NCBI GenBank assembly: GCA_963700775.1
Contig: CAVOYU010000001.1
Coordinates: forward strand, 372,001-436,000
DNA: 64,000 nt
DNA from: Thermohalobaculum sp963700775
GTDB lineage: Bacteria > Pseudomonadota > Alphaproteobacteria > Rhodobacterales > Rhodobacteraceae
Reading direction: 5' to 3'
The notes under the pieces are model-generated. The model saw only the letters and a program-made list of their open reading frames with translations, ran no database searches and had not been told where the DNA came from. Both the position numbers and the translations under genes were made by a program. This document shows, piece after piece, positions 36,711-45,444 of this stretch. How positions within the stretch are numbered: position 1 is the stretch's first letter; every line of letters starts with the position of its first letter.

Positions 36711-38018
36711 ATGCGAATGTCGAGCAGGCGCCCTGAACTGCCGGTTGCCGAGCAACCGGGTCCGGAACGGCTGATCAGCAGTGCGATCTCCCGCATCGCA
36801 GTCGAGGCCTACCGGCGCGGCATCCATCTGTCGACCGATGTGGACTGCCGTCTGCCGGACCGGCTCGACATCGACAGCCAGGCCCTCGGCGCCGCCCTCA
36901 GGCTGGGCCTTCTGCGCGGCATGGAGGCCGGTGGCGCACGCGGCTTCGGCCTGGCGATCTGGCGCGACGACGACGGCACGCCGGCTGCGCTGATCGAGAT
37001 CAGCCGCGCCGAGGCCGCGAATGCCAGGCCCCGGGCCGGGCTCGCCGACATCTGGGCGGCCGCCTTTGCCGAGGAAATCGGCGAGGCGGTTCCGCCGATG
37101 CAGTCGCTGCAGCGCGGCGACGGGACCGAAACGGTCCTGATCCGCCTCCCGGCTCCGCTGCCACCGCACGGCCCGGCCGCGCCGGGGCCGCTCCGGCGCG
37201 CATTGGTGGTGCGCGACCTGCTTGTCGATCCGGAGCGCTGCCGGCGCTCCCTGGCAGCGCTCGGTCTCGACGCCACGTTCGCCGGCTCGGCCGCGGCGGC
37301 ATTCGATGCCGCCCGCAAGGCGGCCGCCGCCGGCCGGCCGCTCGAGCATATGGTCCTCGACGCCCGTCTGCTCGGCGCCGATGCGGCGGTTCTCGCGGGC
37401 GGGCTGCGCGGCGACCCCCGGCTTGCCGGAACGCGGATCACCCTGGTCACCGATGCCGCCGCGCCGGATGCAGATGCGCCGGACCGCTCCAGCAGCCGCT
37501 ACCACGCGGTGATCCGCCTGCCGCTGCCCTGGCGCCGGCTTTCCGACGGTCTCGCCGGGATCCTGCCGCAGGGCCCCGGCGCCCGGCCGGCGGATCGGAC
37601 CGGCACCGGTGCCCGGGTGCCGGACCTCACCGGTAGGCGCATTCTGGTCGCCGAGGATACGGCCACCAACCAGGTGCTGCTGCGCGCCCTGCTGGCTCCC
37701 ACCGGAGCCGAGACAGCCACCGTCGCCGATGGCAGGGCGGCGATCGCCGAGCACGCGAACCGGCCGGCCTCGCTCATTCTGATGGATCTGAAGATGCCGG
37801 GCATGGGCGGCGTCGCCGCCGCCCGCCAGATCCGCGCCGTCGAGGCCGACGGCCGGCGGGTGCCCATCGTCGCCCTGACCGCGCACGCCCTGCCCGCCGA
37901 CCGGCGCCGCGCCGCCGAGGCCGGCATGGACGCCTATCTGGTCAAGCCGATCGTGGTCGCCGAGTTCTACGACCTGATCGCCAGGCTGCTCGGCGTCGAG
38001 GGCCGCAAAGGCCCCTAG
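36711..38018 (+). CDS. Orphan receiver-domain protein with degenerate kinase-like and pseudo-receiver parts
   Basis: A 435-residue protein. The C-terminal 120 residues are a standard response-regulator receiver: RRILVAEDTATNQVLLRALL with the acidic pair, LILMDLKMPGMGGVAAA with the phosphoacceptor aspartate, VALTAH, and YLVKPI with the conserved lysine. Ahead of it (about 175-300) lies a weaker receiver-like segment (RRALVVRDLLVDPERCRRSL, EHMVLDARLLGADAAVLAGG) with an incomplete acidic pocket. The first 165 residues have the size and strand pattern of a histidine-kinase ATPase-like region, but the phosphorylatable histidine box and clear N/G boxes are missing. No output domain is present. It may be a phosphate sink or a scaffold in a phosphorelay (inference). 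The start is the ATG at 36711; an ATG at 36717 is equally possible. Confidence 0.75.
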   Translation: MRMSSRRPELPVAEQPGPERLISSAISRIAVEAYRRGIHLSTDVDCRLPDRLDIDSQALGAALRLGLLRGMEAGGARGFGLAIWRDDDGTPAALIEISRAEAANARPRAGLADIWAAAFAEEIGEAVPPMQSLQRGDGTETVLIRLPAPLPPHGPAAPGPLRRALVVRDLLVDPERCRRSLAALGLDATFAGSAAAAFDAARKAAAAGRPLEHMVLDARLLGADAAVLAGGLRGDPRLAGTRITLVTDAAAPDADAPDRSSSRYHAVIRLPLPWRRLSDGLAGILPQGPGARPADRTGTGARVPDLTGRRILVAEDTATNQVLLRALLAPTGAETATVADGRAAIAEHANRPASLILMDLKMPGMGGVAAARQIRAVEADGRRVPIVALTAHALPADRRRAAEAGMDAYLVKPIVVAEFYDLIARLLGVEGRKGP

Positions 38019-38021
38019 CGC

Positions 38022-38396
38022 TCAGGCCGACAGCAGCATCCTGAGCGCGAACGAGATCACGAACAACCCGCCCCCCATCACCGCCGAATAGAGCGCCTTC
38101 TCGCGGAGCTCGTCCCGCATCGCCGCCACGATCAGGCCGCGCGCGACCTCCTTCGAAGGCCGCGCCTCCTCGGCCAGCAGGATCCAGACCTCGGTCTCGC
38201 TGATCCGCCTGATGCGGTGATAGGTCTCGGCCTTCAGCTGCAGCGCCAGCGCGACGACGATGCCCAGCAGCGCGCCCACCCGGCAGGCCAGCGACAGGTC
38301 GAAGATCAGCCCGGACATGGCCGCCGCGATCGCCAGCCAGCAGAAGCCGAAGCCCCGCCACACCACCGCCGATGCGAGCCGCCGGATCTGACCCAT
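38022..38396 (-). CDS. Small membrane protein of unknown function
   Basis: A 124-residue protein with two adjacent hydrophobic segments near the N-terminus (GFGFCWLAIAAAMSGLIF, about 16-33, and VGALLGIVVALALQL, about 40-54) and one at the C-terminus (ALYSAVMGGGLFVISFALRM, about 102-121). A charged cytoplasmic stretch lies between (AETYHRIRRISETEVWILLA). No family recognised. It converges on the receiver-protein gene, whose stop is only 3 bp away, and follows the YggT-like gene on the same strand. Confidence 0.65.
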   Translation of the reverse strand: MGQIRRLASAVVWRGFGFCWLAIAAAMSGLIFDLSLACRVGALLGIVVALALQLKAETYHRIRRISETEVWILLAEEARPSKEVARGLIVAAMRDELREKALYSAVMGGGLFVISFALRMLLSA

Positions 38397-38461
38397 CGGG
38401 ATCCCGCCGTCATTCCCTGTCCGAATTCGCGACTCGGGCGAACCCGCGCGCGTCCCGGAGC

Positions 38462-38879
38462 TTACCCCAGCGCCAGCAGGATGAACACCCAGGGGGGCGG
38501 CGCGCCGAAGCCGCCGAAGATCAGCATCTTGATGAAGTAGAGGCAGAAGGCGGCATAGAACGGCCGCATCGGCGGAACCAGGAAGCCCGGCGTCAGCGGC
38601 GCGAACAGGGCGATGAAGGGGTCGGTCACCCCTGCCAGCGCCCGGAAGAAGGCCACCGGACGCGAGAAGTCGATGAAGAGTCCGAGCACCGCCCGGGCGA
38701 ACACGATCGCCGCAAGCGACGTCAGCGCGTAGGCCCCGGCAGCCAGGGAAGCGACGAAGGTCGAACTCGATCCTCTCGCTCCCCTCCGCCACCGGCACGC
38801 CCTGGGTCGCGAAGACCGCGAAGCACAGCAGATAGGCCCCGGCCAGGATCAGGATGGCGCGGAAACTCAGAGAGTCCAT
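38462..38879 (-). CDS. YggT-like integral membrane protein, one frame interruption
   Basis: About 138 residues when one surplus C near 38760 is ignored. The first hydrophobic segment is FRAILILAGAYLLCFAVFA (6-24). After the break come SLAAGAYALTSLAAIVFARA and GLFIDFSRPVAFFRAL, then the motif VTDPFIALFAPLTPGFLVPP and MRPFYAAFCLYFIKMLIFGG, and a final PPWVFILLALG. The proline-rich loop followed by a hydrophobic segment resembles the YGGT repeat, but the match is moderate. It lies between the symporter and another small membrane protein on the same strand. Function unknown. Confidence 0.55.
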
Positions 38880-38903
38880 CGGCGCCCTCCGCAGGCAGAA
38901 ATA

Positions 38904-38937
38904 CGCGGGGCCCCGAAGATCGTTCCGGGGCCCCGCG
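38904..38937 (-). terminator. Strong hairpin downstream of the symporter gene
   Basis: CGCGGGGCCCCG (38904-38915) pairs perfectly with CGGGGCCCCGCG (38926-38937) around nine bases. On the minus strand it lies just past the symporter stop and is followed by CGTATTTCTG, a modestly T-rich tail. Confidence 0.65.
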
Positions 38938-38964
38938 CTAGGCTTCTTAGGGGAAGGCTCAGGC

Positions 38965-40824
38965 CTAGCCCTCGATCATCGAGCCGCCCCGCGGCACGCG
39001 CAGGCGCAGCACGAAGTCCTGCATCTCGCGGCTCGGCGCGGCGGTCATCCTCGAGACCACCCAGGTGACGATGAAGGCCGCCGGAACGCCGAAGATCGCC
39101 CGACGAGATCGACTTGACGTCGAACCAGTTGAGTTCGTCGCCGCTGCCCTTGGCCAGGTCGAAGCCGTAGACGTTGCCGATCAGGTAGGTCATCGTCAGG
39201 CCGAAGCCCGCGATCATGCCGCAGACCGCACCCGTCCGGTTGGTTCGGGCGTCCCACACCCCCAGAACCAGCGGGGCGAACAGACCAGCCGCCGCCAGCG
39301 AGAAGGCCCAGGACACCATCGACAGGATGTCCGACGGCTTGGTCCGGGCCAGCAAAGCCGCCAGGACCGCGACGACCACCAGGATCACCTTCGCGACCAT
39401 CAGGCGGTGCTTGGTGTCGGCGTTCGGGTCGATCATCTTGTAGTAGATGTCGTGGCTGAGCGCATTGGCGATGGCGAGCAAGCAGCCCGTCCGCCGTTGA
39501 AAGCGCCGCCGCGAAGCCGCCTGCGCCGACGAGGCCGACCACGAACCACGGCATCCCCGCGATCTCGGGCGTCGAGAGCACGATCATGTCGTTGTTCAGC
39601 TTCAGCTCGGTGAAGTTGAAGCCGCCGGTGATGCCCTTGGCCTCGCAGGCCGCGCGCACCGCCTCGAGCGAAACCGCCTTCTCGCCGCAGATCTGCACCA
39701 GCGTGTGCCCTTCGATCGAACCCCAGCGGAAGCATCCACTCGGGGATGCTCTCGAAGGCGAGCGTGGTCCCGCCGGCGGCGGTGAACATGCTCATCACGT
39801 TGAACTTCGCGAAGGCCGCATAGGCCGGCGCCGTGAAGTAGAGCAGGAAGATGAAGAACAGCGACCAGGCCACCGACTTCCGCGCCTCGCGGACGGTCGG
39901 CGTGGTGAAGTACCGCATCAGGATATGCGGCAGCGACGCCGTGCCCACCATCAGGCAGAAGATCAGGAAGAAGAAGTCCCGCTCGCTGTAGTTGGTGAAC
40001 GGCTCCACATGCGGCTTGATCGACTGGCCCGCGGCGATGAGCTGCTGCTCCATCGTCGAGATATCGTCGAGAATGCCGCCATACATCAGCTGCGGAATCG
40101 GCACCCCGGTCTTCACCATCGACATCCAGATCGCCGGAAGCAGATAGGCGACGATCAGGATGATGTACTGCGCCACCTGGGTCCAGGTGACCGCCCGCAT
40201 GCCGCCCAGCATCGAGCACACCAGGATGCCCGCGAGTCCCGCGAACACCGCGATGTTGAAGTCGATGCCGAGGAATTGCGAGGCGATGATGCCCGAGGCG
40301 TAGACCTGCGCCGTCACATAGGTGAACGAGCAGCAGAACAGCACGATGATGCCCAGAAGCCGGGGCAGGTTGCCGCCGTAGCGGGTGCCGAGGAAGTCGG
40401 GCACCGTGTAGGCGCCGAACTTGCGCAGGTAGGGCGCCAGCAGCACCGCCACCAGCACATAGCCGCCGGTCCAGCCGAGAACGAAGGCGAGCCCGTCATA
40501 GCCGAGCACGTAGAGCGAGCCGGCCATGCCGACGAAGCTCGCGCCCGACATCCAGTCGGCGCCGGTCGCCATGCCGTTGTAGACGGCCGGCACGCGGCGC
40601 CCGGCCACGTAGTACTCCGAGACCTGGCTGGTGCGGGAGAGGATACCGATGAAGGCATAGACGCCGATGGTCAGCGCCATGTACGCCCAGAGGATGAAGC
40701 GCGGCGGCAGCCCGAGTTGCTCGAGGATAGCCATCGCGATGACGAACGCCGCAAAACCTCCGACATAGATCCCGTAGATCTTGCCCAGGTTGTCGGTGAA
40801 GTCGCCCTGCATTCTGATTGCCAT
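38965..40824 (-). CDS. Sodium:solute symporter (SSS family, DUF4212-associated), frame interrupted three times
   Basis: About 618 residues when three surplus bases are ignored, near 39720, 39479 and 39097. The corrected length is an exact multiple of three. It is a polytopic Na+-coupled transporter of the ActP/VC2705-like subgroup: SEYYVAGRRVPAVYNGMATG, DWMSGASFVGMAGSLYVLGY, TVPDFLGTRYGGNLPR, and SHDIYYKMIDPNADTKHRL all fit. The breaks fall after MLPLG, after ADGLL and after DVKSISSG, and each is followed by an immediately recognisable continuation. It lies 13 bp downstream of the small DUF4212 subunit gene and forms a two-subunit symporter with it. Substrate is probably a short organic acid such as acetate or a related monocarboxylate, by family only. 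Confidence 0.82.
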
Positions 40825-40837
40825 GATGTGCTCCCCC

Positions 40838-41105
40838 TCAGTCCTCGGCCGCGCCGAATTCCTCGTCGATCGCGTTCTGCCGGCCCGCGAACCAGAAGAT
40901 CAGCAGCGACGAACACGATCAGCGATCCCTGCGCGGCCATGTAGAAGCCGAGCGGAAAGCCGATGAACGTGATGCCGTTCAGGACATTCACGAACATGTG
41001 GATGATGAAGGAAAAGATCGCCCAGAGGATCAGGCAGGTCCACATGAGCGTTCTCGTCTTCGCCCAGTGTGCCGCACCCTGTTCCGGGGAAATGCTGTCG
41101 GACAT
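40838..41105 (-). CDS. DUF4212 small subunit of the sodium/solute symporter, one frame interruption
   Basis: About 88 residues once a surplus base near 40908 is ignored. It begins SDSISPEQGAAHWAKTRTLM and has two membrane segments (MWTCLILWAIFSFIIHMFVN, and GITFIGFPLGFYMAAQGSLI continuing into LLIFWFAGRQNAIDEEFG). The last stretch, FAGRQNAIDEEFGAAED, is the family's typical C-terminus. It is the first gene of the symporter operon. Divergently, 253 bp away, lie the genes for a 204-residue protein and a DnaQ-CBS-DUF294 protein. DUF4212 proteins are known as partners of SSS-family permeases. Confidence 0.82.
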
Positions 41106-41358
41106 TGCCAAGCCTCCCAGACCGTTGTTGCCGACGGGAGGCTTAACGCCGCATGCACTCGTTCTTGTCGAGCCCCCCAGACTCATTCTCCGAGGTCGAA
41201 CGGGCCGCACGCGCTGGCCTCGTTCCCTGCATTTCCCCCGGTTACCTGCACCCGTTATGGTTGTTTTCCGGGACAGATACTTGATTAAAGCGCGAAATCC
41301 GGTCTGATGTCAATAATTCTACAGCGACGGTCCGGAAGTCAGAAAAAGAGGCGCGGCG

Positions 41359-41973
41359 ATGGACTTTCTGAAGACGCTGACAATTGGCAGGCGCCGCGGC
41401 CGGATTACATCGGTCGCGGGCCTGATCGCCGGTATCGGCGAGGGCGCCGCGTACCTGGCCCAGGGATCGAGCTTTTCCTATATCCGGGCCCGGTCCGGCA
41501 CCATGGGTCCGCGGCTGATGCAGGACGCTGCCTTCGGGCGCGGCATGGAGCGCTGCAAGTGGGAGGGATTCGCCGCCGCGGCCGGCGACCTGCTGCTGAT
41601 CGCCGAGGGCGATCTCAGGCCGCATGGCCCGGTCCCGGCGGCGGTCTGGCCCGCGCTCTACCGCGCCGTGCTGGACACCCAGCCGATCCCCGAGCACCGC
41701 GCCGGGCCGGGCTGGGACGACCGGCTCTCGGACTTCGCGCGCCGCCTGGAGGCCCACCTGGCCGCCCCGCCGGGCCGGATCGAGGACATCGCCGACCACA
41801 GCGCCAACGTGATCATGGACTATGCTCCGGTCGACGATACGATCCGCGAGCTCGACCGGCCGATGGTGACCAACAACGTGAAGTTCCGCTTCATCGACCA
41901 TGTGGACGCGCTGCGCCGGCGCACCGACCTGCCGGCGCTCGCCGCCGCGCTGCGGGACTGGGAGGCCGCCTGA
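41359..41973 (+). CDS. 204-residue protein of unknown function, coupled to DnaQ-CBS-DUF294
   Basis: A soluble 204-residue protein without signal peptide. Visible features are SFSYIRARSGTMGPRLM (about 38-54), a central YRAVLDTQPIPEHRAGPGW and a C-terminal NVKFRFIDHVDALRRRTDLP. I do not recognise a named domain. Its stop (TGA) overlaps the ATG of the following gene by one base (TGATG), a strong sign of translational coupling and of a joint function. The pair faces the SSS/DUF4212 symporter operon, so a role in regulating uptake or in signalling linked to it is the best contextual guess. Confidence 0.7.
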   Translation: MDFLKTLTIGRRRGRITSVAGLIAGIGEGAAYLAQGSSFSYIRARSGTMGPRLMQDAAFGRGMERCKWEGFAAAAGDLLLIAEGDLRPHGPVPAAVWPALYRAVLDTQPIPEHRAGPGWDDRLSDFARRLEAHLAAPPGRIEDIADHSANVIMDYAPVDDTIRELDRPMVTNNVKFRFIDHVDALRRRTDLPALAAALRDWEAA

Positions 41974-44126
41974 TGCAGGCGCCCGGCGGAAAACCGGCGC
42001 GCGCCGACCCTGCGGCGCCCCTCGTCGCGCTCGAGATCGTGGTGCTGGACACCGAGACCACCGGCCTCAACGTGCGCGCAGACCGAATTGTCCAGATCGG
42101 AGCGGTGCGGATGCGCGGCGCGGAGGTGATCGCGGCCGACCGCTTCGAGACGATGGTGAAGCCGGACATCCCGATTCCCGAGGCCGCGCGGCGCATTCAC
42201 GGCCTGTCCGACGCCGATGTCGCCGGCGCGCCCACGGTGTCGCACGCGCTGCACGAGCTCGCCGCGTTCATCGGCGGCGCGGTCGTCGCCGGGCACAGCG
42301 TCCATTTCGACCTCGCCATGCTCCGCCACGAGGCGGCCCGCCACGGGGTCGACTGGGCCGAGCCCCGCGCCCTCGATGCCGCGCTGCTGGCGGCGGCGCT
42401 GGAGCCAGGACGGCTCGACAATTCGATCGAATCGCTCGCCTTGGGCTTCGGCGTCGAGATCACCGGGCGCCATACCGCGGCCGGCGACGCGCTGGTCACC
42501 GCGCAGATCCTCGCGGCGATGATCGGCGCGCTGCGCGGGCAAGGCGTGCGCACCCTCGCCGAGGCCGAGGCGTTCCAGCACCGGGCCGAAGCCCTGGTCC
42601 AGCAACAGGAGCAGGCCGGCTGGTTCGCCCGGCCGGGCGACCGCCCCGACTTCGCCGCCGCCGTGGCCGCCCTGCCGAGCGCCCAGAAGGCGATCGACAG
42701 CTTCATCTACCGCAACCGGCTGGCCGACGTGATGGGCAGCCCGCCGATCACCGTCGGGCCGCGGGCGACGCTGCTCGACGCCGCCGCGGTGATGCGGCAG
42801 CACGGCATCGGCTGCGTCGTGGTCGAGCCGCTGACCGATGGCGGCGGCGGCTTCGTCTCCGAGCGCGACGTGCTCTACGCCATCGCCGAACGCGGCCCGG
42901 AGGCGGCCTCCCTGCCGGTCTCCGAGGTGATGAGCCGGCCGGTCATCTCGGCCCCCGCCGACACCTTCCTCTACCGCGCCCTCGGGCTGATGGCGCGCAA
43001 GGGCCTGCGCTACCTCGCCGCCACCGACACCAGCGGCGCGGTCAGCGGCGTCTTCACGCTGCGCTCGCTGCTGCGCGAGCGCGCGCTCGCCACCCTCTCG
43101 CTCGGTGACCGCATCGCCGCGGCCGAGGATTCGACGGCGCTCGCCAGCGTCCAGGCCGAGCTCCCGGGCCTCGCCGGCGCACTGCTCGCCGACGGGCTCG
43201 ACGCCCGCCAGGTGGCGGCGATCATCTCCGCCGAGGGCCGCGCGATGACCGCGCGCGCCGCCGAGCTGGCCGAGGGGATCATGATCGCCGCGGGACGCGG
43301 CCCCGCCCCGGCTCCCTACTGCCTCCTGGTGCTCGGCTCCGGCGGCCGCGGCGAGAGCCTGCTCGCCCCCGACCAGGACAACGCGGTGATCGTCGACAAC
43401 GCCTACACCGGCGACCTCGCCGCCGAAGATGACTGGTTCACCGTCTGGGCCGGCCACGTGAACCGCCTGCTCGACGAGGCCGGCATCCCCTACTGCAAGG
43501 GCGGCGTGATGGCCAGGAACCGCGCCTGGCGCAAGACGCTGGGCGAGTGGCACCGGCAGGTCGACGCCTGGGTCGCCAACCCGAAGCCCGAGAACCTGCT
43601 CAACGTCGACATCTTCTTCGACTTCGCCCCCGTTCTCGGCATGCCCTCGCTGGCCGCCCTGCTGCGCGCGCACGCCCTCGACGACGCCGCCCGCGCCCGG
43701 GTGCTGATCCGCGCCATGGCCGAGAACACCGCCGGGCGCGGCAGCGCGCTCGGCATGTTCGGCGGCTTCCGCAAGGACGAGCGCGGCCGCACCGACCTCA
43801 AGGCCGGCGCCCTGCTGGCGCTGGTCTCCGGCGCCCGCGTCATGGCGCTGGCGCACCATGTGGACGCCACCGCCACCCCCGAGCGCATCCTGCAGGCCAG
43901 CGAGAAATCCGGCGCCGGCGCCTCGGACGCCCGCATGCTGGTCGACATCCACGCCCTGGCGATGCGGCTGGTCCTGACCCAGCAGATCGAGGATCTGTCC
44001 GCCGGCATCCGGCCCTCGAACGCGGTCGACACCGCCCGCCTCGGCCGCGACCAGCGCAAGACTCTGAAACAGGCCCTCGAACGGCTGGAGCTGATGGAGG
44101 AGATGGTCCGCGGCGTTCTCGGGTAG
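41973..44126 (+). CDS. DnaQ-like exonuclease, CBS pair and DUF294 nucleotidyltransferase fused
   Basis: A 717-residue three-part protein. Residues about 20-185 are a DEDDh 3'-5' exonuclease: LDTETTGL with Asp26 and Glu28, HSVHFDLAM with Asp113, and HTAAGDA with His167 and Asp172. Residues about 250-375 are two CBS motifs (ADVMGSPPITVGPRATLLDA and SEVMSRPVISAPADTFLYRA), which usually bind adenine nucleotides. Residues about 440 to the end are a DUF294 nucleotidyltransferase with LGSGGRGESLLAPDQDNAVI, followed by its C-terminal domain. GlnD-like nucleotidyl transfer to a partner protein, controlled by nucleotide binding to the CBS pair, is inferred. All exonuclease residues are present, so that domain is probably active. 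Coupled to the 204-residue gene and facing the symporter genes. Confidence 0.82.
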   Translation: MQAPGGKPARADPAAPLVALEIVVLDTETTGLNVRADRIVQIGAVRMRGAEVIAADRFETMVKPDIPIPEAARRIHGLSDADVAGAPTVSHALHELAAFIGGAVVAGHSVHFDLAMLRHEAARHGVDWAEPRALDAALLAAALEPGRLDNSIESLALGFGVEITGRHTAAGDALVTAQILAAMIGALRGQGVRTLAEAEAFQHRAEALVQQQEQAGWFARPGDRPDFAAAVAALPSAQKAIDSFIYRNRLADVMGSPPITVGPRATLLDAAAVMRQHGIGCVVVEPLTDGGGGFVSERDVLYAIAERGPEAASLPVSEVMSRPVISAPADTFLYRALGLMARKGLRYLAATDTSGAVSGVFTLRSLLRERALATLSLGDRIAAAEDSTALASVQAELPGLAGALLADGLDARQVAAIISAEGRAMTARAAELAEGIMIAAGRGPAPAPYCLLVLGSGGRGESLLAPDQDNAVIVDNAYTGDLAAEDDWFTVWAGHVNRLLDEAGIPYCKGGVMARNRAWRKTLGEWHRQVDAWVANPKPENLLNVDIFFDFAPVLGMPSLAALLRAHALDDAARARVLIRAMAENTAGRGSALGMFGGFRKDERGRTDLKAGALLALVSGARVMALAHHVDATATPERILQASEKSGAGASDARMLVDIHALAMRLVLTQQIEDLSAGIRPSNAVDTARLGRDQRKTLKQALERLELMEEMVRGVLG

Positions 44127-44201
44127 GGCTTGCCTTCGTGCGCACCGGTTCCCGGGCCTCACGATGCGCACCGCCGCGCACCCTGTCCCTCACACCCCCG
44201 G

Positions 44202-45245
44202 TTAGACCCCGAGCCTGCGCTTCAGCGTCGAGGAGCTCGTGGTGTACTCGAACCTCAGCTTCTTCTGCGGGTGGCAGATGCGGAACGCCTCCTGGGCCAT
44301 CATCGCCGCCTCGTGGAAGCCGGTGAGGATCAGCTTCAGCTTTCCCGGATAGGTGACGATGTCGCCGATCGCGAAGACGCCGGGGAGCGACGTCTGGAAC
44401 GTCGTCGTGTCGACCTTGATCAGCTCGTCCTCGACCTCGCAGCCGAAGTCGCCGACCGGGCCGAGAGCCATGGTCAGCCCGAAGAACGGCAGGAGCACGT
44501 CGCAGGGAATGACATACTCGCCGCGCGTGTCCGACTGCACGACGACGCCCGTGAGCTGGCCTCCGGCGCCTTCCAGCCGCCTGAGCTGCGCGATCCGGAA
44601 CTCCATCTTGCCGGCCTCGACGAGCGCGCGCATCTTGGCGACGCTGTCCGGCGTCGCGCTGAAGCCGTCCCGGCGGTGCACCAGCGTCATCGAGGCGGCC
44701 TTCGGGGCGAGGCTCAGCACCCAGTCGAGCGCCGAGTTGCCGCCGCCCGCCACCAGGATGTGCCTGCCCGCGAAACGCGCCGTCTCGCGCACCGAGTAGA
44801 AGACGCTCCTGCCCTCGTACTCCTCCAGCCCGGCGAGGGGCGGCTTTTTCGGCACGAAGCTGCCGCCGCCGGCCGCGACCACGAGCACCTTGCAGTCGAT
44901 CGCCTCGTCCGCGTCGGTCACCACCCGCCAGCCGCCCAGCGGCAGCGCCTCGCAGGGCTCGCGCCTCTCCAGCCGGATCGCCATGCGGTTCAGGTGGAAC
45001 TGCGCCTTCAAGGGGCGGATCTGCTCCATCAGCCGGTCGGTCAGGTCCTGGCCCGAGATCACCGGCCAGGCGGGGATGTCGTAGATCGGTTTCTCCGGAT
45101 AGAGCGCGGCGCACTGCCCGCCGGGCTTGTCCAGGATGTCGATCACATGGCAGCGCATGTCGAGCAGCCCCAGCTCGAACACCGCGAAGATGCCGACGGG
45201 GCCGGCGCCGATGATGCAGGCGTCTGTGACGTGAACGGTTTCCAT
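44202..45245 (-). CDS. Ferredoxin/flavodoxin-NADP+ reductase, thioredoxin-reductase-like
   Basis: A 347-residue two-dinucleotide-binding-domain flavoprotein. The FAD site is DACIIGAGPVGIFAVFELG (residues 8-26), the NADPH site is HILVAGGGNSALDWVLSL, and the C-terminal FAD motif is PGVFAIGDIVTYPGKLKLI. The redox CxxC of thioredoxin reductase is absent, which places it with the TrxR-like ferredoxin-NADP+ reductases. C-terminal residues FEYTTSSSTLKRRLGV are typical of this group. It could deliver electrons to the 2Fe-2S ferredoxin at 47.9 kb or to the Rieske oxygenases. That link is an inference. It stands as a single gene, convergent with the DnaQ-CBS-DUF294 gene. Confidence 0.88.
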   Translation of the reverse strand: METVHVTDACIIGAGPVGIFAVFELGLLDMRCHVIDILDKPGGQCAALYPEKPIYDIPAWPVISGQDLTDRLMEQIRPLKAQFHLNRMAIRLERREPCEALPLGGWRVVTDADEAIDCKVLVVAAGGGSFVPKKPPLAGLEEYEGRSVFYSVRETARFAGRHILVAGGGNSALDWVLSLAPKAASMTLVHRRDGFSATPDSVAKMRALVEAGKMEFRIAQLRRLEGAGGQLTGVVVQSDTRGEYVIPCDVLLPFFGLTMALGPVGDFGCEVEDELIKVDTTTFQTSLPGVFAIGDIVTYPGKLKLILTGFHEAAMMAQEAFRICHPQKKLRFEYTTSSSTLKRRLGV

Positions 45246-45444
45246 GGGGGCGGTATAGCGGGGTTTTGCCCCCCGTGAGGAGGGCGAAACGTCACGAACC
45301 GGTTGCCGACCCCGCTATGCGGCCCGCGCATGACGGCGGGATCGACGATACTCCGGCCATCTGTCCCGGTTGATGCGCGTCAATGACAGTCGAGCGCGCC
45401 CGGCGCAAACAAGCGATACTTCCGGAGCAGGAGCCGTGGCCGGT

